Made by a program: the position numbers and the translations under genes. The notes beneath the pieces are model-generated. The model did no database searches, had not been told where the DNA came from, and worked only from the letters and a program-made list of their open reading frames with translations. DNA of 28,816 nt from JAKLKS01 sp964370855 (GTDB taxonomy: Bacteria > Planctomycetota > JAJSAM01 > JAKLKS01): positions 1 through 28,816 of the forward strand of contig CAYJMF010000062.1 in assembly GCA_964370855.1 (NCBI GenBank), read 5' to 3'. Below, in pieces: positions 23,869 to 28,816 of the stretch (position 1 is its first letter; every line of letters starts with the position of its first letter).

Positions 23869-24480
23869 ATGGCGGACGCGACGGCGGGCATCACCGGCGA
23901 CGACGAGGAGAAGGGCGAAGGCGGGAGCAAGGGCCCCCGCGGCGTCGAGGAGCGCCTCCTCAAGAGCCGCACCGTGGCCCTCTTCGAGGCCATCACCCCG
24001 CGCTCCTCGCGCAAGGTGGTGACGAGCCTCCTCGTGCTGGAGGCGGAGGATCCGAAGGCCCCCATCACGCTCCTCGTCAACTCCCCCGGCGGCTCCGTGG
24101 ACGACGGCTTCGCCATCTACGACGCCATGCGCTTCGTTTCCTGCCCCGTGCGCGCCCTCTGCGTCGGGCTCGCGGCCAGCGCCGCCAACATCGTGCTCCT
24201 CGGGGCGCCGAAGGGGAGCCGCCTCTCCCTCCCCAACACACGCATCCTCCTCCACCAGCCCTCCACGGGCAGCTCCGGGACCGCGTCGGACATCGCCATC
24301 ACGGCCCGCGAGATCATCAAGACCCGCCAGCGCCTCAACGAGCTGCTCGCCGAGGAGACGGGGCAGAAGCTGGAGCGCATCGAGGAGGACACGAACCGGG
24401 ACTTCTGGCTCTCCGCCGAGGAGGCGAAGGAGTACGGCCTCATCGACCGCGTGGTGACCTCCCGGAAGGACCTCGGCTAG
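23869..24480 (+). CDS. clpP: ClpP-type ATP-dependent protease subunit
   Basis: A 203-aa ClpP-family serine protease. The triad is intact and spaced as in E. coli ClpP: S104 in VGLAASAANI, H129 in RILLHQPSTG and D178 in DTNRDFWLSAEEA (25 and 49 residues apart). LLVNSPGGSVDDGFAIYDAM is the oxyanion/handle region. The typical ASMG at the nucleophile is ASAA here, which marks a divergent paralogue. The N-terminal ~25 residues are Gly/Glu/Lys-rich (GDDEEKGEGGSKGPRG). The ATG at 23869 is chosen for the GGAGG upstream; an in-frame ATG at 23821 overlaps the -10 box. No clpX, tig or clpA lies nearby, so it probably joins ATPases encoded elsewhere. Confidence 0.92.
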   Translation: MADATAGITGDDEEKGEGGSKGPRGVEERLLKSRTVALFEAITPRSSRKVVTSLLVLEAEDPKAPITLLVNSPGGSVDDGFAIYDAMRFVSCPVRALCVGLAASAANIVLLGAPKGSRLSLPNTRILLHQPSTGSSGTASDIAITAREIIKTRQRLNELLAEETGQKLERIEEDTNRDFWLSAEEAKEYGLIDRVVTSRKDLG

Positions 24481-24483
24481 CCC

Positions 24484-26205
24484 CTACTTCGCGACGAAGG
24501 GGAGGTCGAGCCGGTCGAGGGCGGCCTCGGGGCGGGCCCCCGGGTCGAAGAGGACCCGGAAGCGGATCCACCGCATCCCGAGGAGGGCGGCGGGATCCTC
24601 CGTCCACTCCGTGGCCGCCGCGGCGTCGGGGAGGCCCCGCCCGTCGGAGGGGGCGCCCTGGAGCCGCACCACGGTCCCCGGGGCCCGGGGAAGGGGCACG
24701 GGGGGAAGCCACGAGGGGGTTTCGGCCCCGGAGTCCAGCCACCGGGAGCGGGCGACGGCCCGCGTGCCCACCCCCTCGAGCCGCACCACGGGGCAGAGGC
24801 GGAACCCCGCCGCCTCGGGCCCCGGTCCGAGGACGAAGACCCCGAGCTCCTCGCAGCGCACGGCGCGCAGGTTCACCGTCCCCGTGGTCCCCGACCAGGT
24901 GAGCTCGAGGGCGAGGTCCGAGGCGCCGTCGTGCCGGACGGGGTGGCGGAAGGGCAGGGGGACGACGCCTCCCCGGGCGAGGCCCGCCGACGGCAGTTCC
25001 GCCGCCGGCCGCCACGCGGCGGGGTCCACCCCCTCCCAGAGGCGCAGCGCCGGGCCCGCGGCCACCCGCAGGCGGGGCTCGAGGATCTCCCCCCCCGCGG
25101 TCCCCGCCGCGGCCACGAGGTGGAGGGCGGTGAGGATCCGGGGCTCGTCGCCGAGATCGGTGCACGGGACCACGAGCAGGAGGGTGCCCCCGCGGGGGTC
25201 GAGCCGCAGGGAGCGGATCTCGCCGGCGGGAGCGGCTTCGAAGGTCCGCGGCTCCATCACCGGGGACAGGACCCCGGAGTCGGCGGGGTGGTTCCAGCGC
25301 ACCGTGGTCCCGAAGGGGTCGAGGTTCCCCTCGTCCTCGAAGGCCTCCACCAGGAGCCCCCCGGTCCCGGCGGCCCCCGTCGTGAAGAGGATCTCCCGCG
25401 GGGAGGCGAGGTCGAGGGGGTTCCCCCCGGCATCGCGGACGCGGGCGCCGAGGTCGACCCTCACCTCCGCCCAGGGGGGCAGGCCGCCCATGGGGAGGAG
25501 GGTGAGTTCCGTGCGGGTGCGGTCGAGGAAGCCGTGGAAGGGGATGACCCGGCCGTCGGCCTCGAGGATCACGGCGTCGAAGGGGGAACCGCGGCCCTCC
25601 TGGTTGAGGGCGCGGGGGTCCATGGGCTCGGAGAAGCGCAGCACCACCGGGGCTTCCGGGTCCACGGCGGCGGCGCCCGCGGGGGGATCGGAGGAGAGGA
25701 GGACGGGAGGGGTCCGGTCGGTCCGGCGCGGGGAGCGCACGGTGACCTCCACCGTGGCGTCGCGGTCGAGGGGGTCCCCGTCGGCGGAGCGCAGCGAGTT
25801 GAGCGAGGGCAGACCCGCCACCCTCACCCGTAGGGTCCCGCCGGGCCGCCAGGAGCCGCCGGCCCGGGGCCTCAGGACGAGTTCCCGGCCCCGCACCTCG
25901 GCCTCGACGGGGACGGGCCCCCGGGAAGGGTCCTCCACGGTCGCGGCGCCCCGGGCCGAGTCGGCGTCGAGGGGGGCGGAGAAGCGGAGCACCACCTCGG
26001 ACCCGGGGAGCGTCGTCGGGAGCCGGTCCGCGGGGGCGGGCTCCAGGACGAGGCGGCGGTGGGCCACGACGACGCCCCCCGTCGTCGAGGAGGAGCCGTC
26101 GGAGGAGTTGTCGGAGCGGGCGGACCACTCCCCGCCGCACCCCGCCGCCGAAGCGGCGAGGAGGAGGGCGGGGATGCCGGCGAACCTCCGCATCTCCCCC
26201 GTCAT
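24484..26205 (-). CDS. lipoprotein with Ig-like (Big_5-type) domains
   Basis: A 573-aa exported protein. The signal peptide (RRFAGIPALLLAASAAGC) has a lipobox with Cys23. A Ser/Gly-rich spacer precedes two Big_5/SbsA-type Ig-like domains: ~50-150 (SEVVLRFSAPLDADS ... GGTLRVRVAG) and ~160-275 (APVVLRFSEPMDP ... NPLDLASPREILFTT). The remaining ~300 residues are beta-rich and unassigned. Big_5 domains occur in surface proteins of many environmental bacteria and serve structural or binding roles. The ATG at 26205 follows GGGAG at 6 bases; ORF sequence upstream lacks family features. TAGACT at 26263-26258 could be the -10. It converges on clpP with a 3-base gap. Confidence 0.8.
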   Translation of the reverse strand: MTGEMRRFAGIPALLLAASAAGCGGEWSARSDNSSDGSSSTTGGVVVAHRRLVLEPAPADRLPTTLPGSEVVLRFSAPLDADSARGAATVEDPSRGPVPVEAEVRGRELVLRPRAGGSWRPGGTLRVRVAGLPSLNSLRSADGDPLDRDATVEVTVRSPRRTDRTPPVLLSSDPPAGAAAVDPEAPVVLRFSEPMDPRALNQEGRGSPFDAVILEADGRVIPFHGFLDRTRTELTLLPMGGLPPWAEVRVDLGARVRDAGGNPLDLASPREILFTTGAAGTGGLLVEAFEDEGNLDPFGTTVRWNHPADSGVLSPVMEPRTFEAAPAGEIRSLRLDPRGGTLLLVVPCTDLGDEPRILTALHLVAAAGTAGGEILEPRLRVAAGPALRLWEGVDPAAWRPAAELPSAGLARGGVVPLPFRHPVRHDGASDLALELTWSGTTGTVNLRAVRCEELGVFVLGPGPEAAGFRLCPVVRLEGVGTRAVARSRWLDSGAETPSWLPPVPLPRAPGTVVRLQGAPSDGRGLPDAAAATEWTEDPAALLGMRWIRFRVLFDPGARPEAALDRLDLPFVAK

Positions 26206-26365
26206 GCGCGCTCCCGGAATGAAGCCTCCTCGCCGCCCGGGGACGGGCGGAGTACCGAGTCTACCACCGGAGGTCGGGGGGCGGGGGGGTGGACTTCCCG
26301 CCCCCGGCAGGCTCCTCGCTGGATCGTGTGGGTTCACCCTGGCGGTGCGCGCCTACCGGCGCGCG

Positions 26366-26415
26366 GCTCCCGACGGGGAGCATCGGGAGAGGATCCGATG
26401 CTCCCCGTCGGGAGC
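26366..26415 (+). other. left long hairpin of the inverted-repeat element
   Basis: A perfect 21-bp stem (26366-26386 with 26395-26415) closes an 8-base loop, GAGAGGAT; a G-T pair can extend it to 22 bp, leaving the loop AGAGGA. It is not followed by a T-tract, so it is not a typical intrinsic terminator. Confidence 0.8.
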
Positions 26416-26644
26416 GCAGGACGTCAAAGGAGGGAGGCGGCGGGGTCGAACCTGCCTGAGGATCCAGGTGCGGGGGAGCGGGTTCGGTACCCGGGGGAGG
26501 AGGGGACGGCGGGCACCTTCCGGAATCCCGGTGGTTCAAGGCACGAGCGGTGTGCGCCATCCCCCACGATCCAGAGCCCCGATCCCGTACCCCCCCTTCT
26601 GGATCCTCAGGGAAGTTCGATCTCGCCGCCTGCTTCCTCTCCAC

Positions 26645-26696
26645 GCTCCCGACGGGGGAGCATCGGGTCCTTTCCCGATGCTCCTCCGTCGGGAGC
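26645..26696 (+). other. right long hairpin of the inverted-repeat element
   Basis: A 23-bp stem (26645-26667 with 26674-26696) with one G-T pair and the 6-base loop TCCTTT. Relative to the left hairpin one base has been added on each side of the stem, so pairing is kept. Confidence 0.8.
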
Positions 26697-26854
26697 CGCG
26701 CGCCGGTAGGCGCGCATCGCCCGCGAGAACCCACACGGGACAGAAGGAGCCCAACGCCCTTGGTCCCCGATTCCGCCTTGCCCCCCCTCCGTCCCCGGGC
26801 GAAGATGATGGTTCCTCCCGGGACCGGCCGGGGCGATCCACGAGGACCCCTCCC

Positions 26855-28720
26855 ATGCACGGATCCACGGCCTCCTTCCGCCGCCCGCTCCCCGCCGCCC
26901 TCCTCGCGGCCTCCCTCCTCCTCGCCTCCTGCGGGGACGATTCGCCCCCGGCGGCCGCTCCCCCGCCCGCGCCCGCTCCCGTCGCTGCCCCCGCGGCGAC
27001 CCCCTCCGCCCCCGGCATGCGTTTCGAGGAGGTCGCGAAGAAGGCCGGCCTCAAGTTCTTCATGAACTTCCTGCGCCCGGAGCAGGGGGAGAACTTCAAG
27101 ATCAACCTCTACGACCACGGGGCCGGCGTCGCCGTGGCCGACGTGGACGGGGACGGCATCGAGGACGTCCTGCTCCTCAACCAGCTCGGCGCCAACGGCC
27201 TTTTCCGCAACCGCGGGGACGGGACCTTCGAGGACGTCTCCGCCGGCTCCGGGACGGGCCTGGAGGACCGCATCTGCGTCGGTGCGGCCTTCGGGGACGT
27301 GGACTCCGACGGCGACCAGGACCTCTACGTCACGACGACGCGGGCGGGGAACGTCCTCCTCCTCAACGACGGGAAGGGGCGCTTCACCGACGTGACGAAG
27401 GCGGCGAACCTCGAGCTCGTGGCCGAGTCCATGTCCCCCTGCTTCTTCGACGGGGACGGGGACGGTGACCTCGACCTCCTCGTCACCAACACCGCCCGCT
27501 GGACCCTGGAGGAGTTCGACGCCGGCATGAACTACTTCCGGGGGAAGCGCCTGCTCGACGACCTCATCAACAGCGAGAAGCAGTGGGACGTCTTCTACCT
27601 GAACGACGGGAAGGGCCGGTTCACCGACGCGACGGAGGCCTCGGGACTGAAGGGGAAGGGGTGGGGCGGGGACGTGGCCGTCTTCGACCTCGAGGGGGAC
27701 GGCGACCTCGACCTCCTCGTCTGCAACATGTTCGGATCGAGCTCCCTCTACGCCAACGACGGGAAGGCCGTCTACCGGGAGGTGACGCGGGAGGTCCTCG
27801 GCCGGACCTCCTGGGGCGCCGTGGGCGCGCGGGCCCTCGACTACGACAACGACGGCCTCCTCGACCTCTTCATCGCCGACATGCACTCCGACATGTGGAT
27901 CCCCTTCGACATGAGCCCGGACATGGTCCGCCCGACGGTCAAGTACCCGTCCTTCTACGCCCGCGCCGTGCAGGAGGGCTGGGTCACGAAGGAGAAGGAC
28001 CGCGCCTTCGTCGCGCAGGCCGCCATCCGGGAGGAGGAGATCGTCTTCGGGAACACCCTCTTCCGCAACCTCGGCGGGGGGAAGTACGAGGAAGTGTCGG
28101 GGAAGGCCGGTTGGGAGGTCTTCTGGCCCTGGGGCATCGTGGAGGGGGACTACGACCTCGACGGGTACCAGGACATCTTCGTGCCCTCGGGCATGGGGTA
28201 CCCGCTCTTCTACTGGCGCAACGCGCTCCTGCGCAACGGCGGCGACGGGACCTTCGCGGACGTGGGCGGGTCGGCGGGCTTCGAGCCCCCCCCCGGCGGG
28301 CCCGAGGCGGACGTGATGTTCCGCGGGAGGCGCGGCATCCGCAGCTCCCGCGCCGGGGCGAACCTCGACTACGACGGGGACGGGCGCCTAGACCTCGTCG
28401 TGAACAACTTCAACGACCGCGCCTGGCTCTTCCGCAACACCTCGCCGCCGAAGCCCTGGTGCGCCCTCAAGCTCGTGGCCACCCGCTCCCACCGGGACGC
28501 CCTCGGCGCCCTCGTTCGGCTCACGGCGGGAGGGAGGACCCAGACCCGCCAGGTCCAGGCCGCCGGGGGATACCTCTCCCAGTCCACGAGCCGCCTCCAC
28601 TTCGGCCTCGGCGGGGCCGCGGCCGTGGAGAAGGTCGAGATCCGGTGGCCCTCGGGCCAGGTGCAGACCCTGACCGACGTGCAGGCGGGAAAGGTCACCA
28701 CGGTCACCGAGCCGAAGTAG
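26855..28720 (+). CDS. FG-GAP/VCBS-repeat lipoprotein with ASPIC/UnbV C-terminal domain
   Basis: A 621-aa exported protein. The signal sequence (RRPLPAALLAASLLLASC) ends in a lipobox with Cys26, then a Pro/Ala linker. At least seven FG-GAP-like Ca-binding repeats form a probable beta-propeller: DVDGDGIEDVLLLN, DVDSDGDQDLYVTT, DGDGDGDLDLLVTN, DLEGDGDLDLLVCN, DYDNDGLLDLFIAD, DYDLDGYQDIFVPS and DYDGDGRLDLVVNN. The last ~90 residues form an ASPIC/UnbV domain (LGALVRLTAGGRTQTRQVQAAGGYLSQST ... VEIRWPSGQVQTL). Such CRTAC1-like proteins sit on the cell surface and are thought to mediate adhesion or ligand binding. Start ATG 26855 has only a weak GAGGA upstream. No TANNNT box is close to the start. 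Confidence 0.92.
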   Translation: MHGSTASFRRPLPAALLAASLLLASCGDDSPPAAAPPPAPAPVAAPAATPSAPGMRFEEVAKKAGLKFFMNFLRPEQGENFKINLYDHGAGVAVADVDGDGIEDVLLLNQLGANGLFRNRGDGTFEDVSAGSGTGLEDRICVGAAFGDVDSDGDQDLYVTTTRAGNVLLLNDGKGRFTDVTKAANLELVAESMSPCFFDGDGDGDLDLLVTNTARWTLEEFDAGMNYFRGKRLLDDLINSEKQWDVFYLNDGKGRFTDATEASGLKGKGWGGDVAVFDLEGDGDLDLLVCNMFGSSSLYANDGKAVYREVTREVLGRTSWGAVGARALDYDNDGLLDLFIADMHSDMWIPFDMSPDMVRPTVKYPSFYARAVQEGWVTKEKDRAFVAQAAIREEEIVFGNTLFRNLGGGKYEEVSGKAGWEVFWPWGIVEGDYDLDGYQDIFVPSGMGYPLFYWRNALLRNGGDGTFADVGGSAGFEPPPGGPEADVMFRGRRGIRSSRAGANLDYDGDGRLDLVVNNFNDRAWLFRNTSPPKPWCALKLVATRSHRDALGALVRLTAGGRTQTRQVQAAGGYLSQSTSRLHFGLGGAAAVEKVEIRWPSGQVQTLTDVQAGKVTTVTEPK

Positions 28721-28729
28721 CCGCCGCGG

Positions 28730-28816
28730 CGGCCCCTCCTCCCGCCCCCCCCCCCCCGCGGGGGGGGGGGGGGGGGCCCCCCCCGGGGGGCCCCCCCCCC
28801 CCGCGGGAGGGGGGTT
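28730..28816. other. low-complexity C/G tract at the contig end
   Basis: Alternating runs of C and G (up to 18 G in a row) make nested perfect palindromes up to the last base. This resembles an assembly or sequencing artefact rather than a biological terminator; no T-tract follows. Confidence 0.7.

Larger units (their letters stand above)
26325..26737. repeat. inverted-repeat element with four hairpins
   Basis: A ~413-bp element without a credible gene. It is bounded by an 11-bp perfect inverted repeat (CGTGTGGGTTC at 26325-26335, GAACCCACACG at 26727-26737). Each ~150-base arm, in opposite orientation, carries hairpin 1 (GCGCGCC/GGCGCGC, 4-base loop; 26347-26364 and 26698-26715), hairpin 2 (21- to 23-bp stem beginning GCTCCCGACGG; 26366-26415 and 26645-26696), a TCGAAC block, and a 13-base block CCTGAGGATCCAG (26455-26467; reverse complement at 26599-26611). 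The centre (~26490-26575) is not repeated. It lies between divergent genes, upstream of both. It could be a MITE, a pair of REP-like units, or a structured RNA locus. Confidence 0.8.

Noticed and set aside
26420..26640. A coding gene inside the inverted-repeat element
   Set aside because: Short frames give only Arg/Pro/Gly-rich translations with no start signal, and the repeat structure explains the sequence.
26325..26737. CRISPR array or terminator pair
   Set aside because: There are only two units, inverted rather than direct, with no regular spacers, and no T-tracts follow the hairpins.

Overview
This is a very GC-rich bacterial segment that looks like a complete metagenomic contig. The first 71 bases fold back on themselves, and the last ~85 bases are almost pure C and G runs; both look like assembly ends. 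The gene set suggests a Planctomycetota-like or similar high-GC environmental bacterium: a large Ser/Thr kinase with TPRs beside an FHA protein, RNase HIII, a DUF374 acyltransferase, Ig-like (Big_5-type) and FG-GAP/ASPIC lipoproteins, and a small c-type cytochrome lipoprotein. No rRNA, complete tRNA, CRISPR or transposase gene is visible, so the phylum is an inference.

Layout. 1-5.6 kb: an HMGL/2-isopropylmalate-synthase-like enzyme (-) diverges from aspartokinase lysC (+); then a duplicated-domain protein of unknown function (-) diverges from a Ppx/GppA phosphatase (+), followed by an exported thioredoxin-fold protein with no cysteines. 5.7-7.3 kb: a two-gene accessory module of the toxin-antitoxin type (XRE/ImmA-IrrE regulator plus DUF4411 PIN-like protein, -). 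7.4-12.5 kb: a small glutaredoxin-like gene (-) diverges from a compact run (+) of DUF374 acyltransferase, DUF72 protein, RNase HIII, beta-CASP metallo-beta-lactamase nuclease and diaminopimelate epimerase dapF. With lysC, dapF gives two steps of the lysine/diaminopimelate pathway. 12.5-14.1 kb: a second accessory module, a HipA-like kinase broken by a one-base frameshift, followed by a small HipS/HipA-N-terminal-like partner. 14.2-15.0 kb: cytochrome c lipoprotein (+) facing a small basic unknown protein (-).

15.0-23.7 kb is a signalling and replication block on the minus strand: an FHA-pseudokinase, then a 1230-aa transmembrane Ser/Thr kinase with TPRs, a HAD-family hydrolase and DNA polymerase I, the last three joined by GTGA stop/start overlaps. 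23.8-24.5 kb: a stand-alone ClpP with an intact catalytic triad (+). 24.5-26.2 kb: an Ig-like lipoprotein (-). 26.3-26.7 kb: a structured inverted-repeat element with no gene in it. 26.9-28.7 kb: a large FG-GAP/ASPIC lipoprotein (+).

Two points stand out. First, many genes carry a TANNNT box (TAGGAT, TACAAT, TAGATT, TATGAT, TAGAAT) only 6-9 bases before the start codon, which suggests widespread leaderless transcription. Second, the ~413-bp element at 26325-26737 has two arms, each carrying two perfect or near-perfect hairpins, in inverted orientation with an 11-bp perfect terminal inverted repeat; it is the best candidate here for an undescribed repeat, mobile element or structured RNA.
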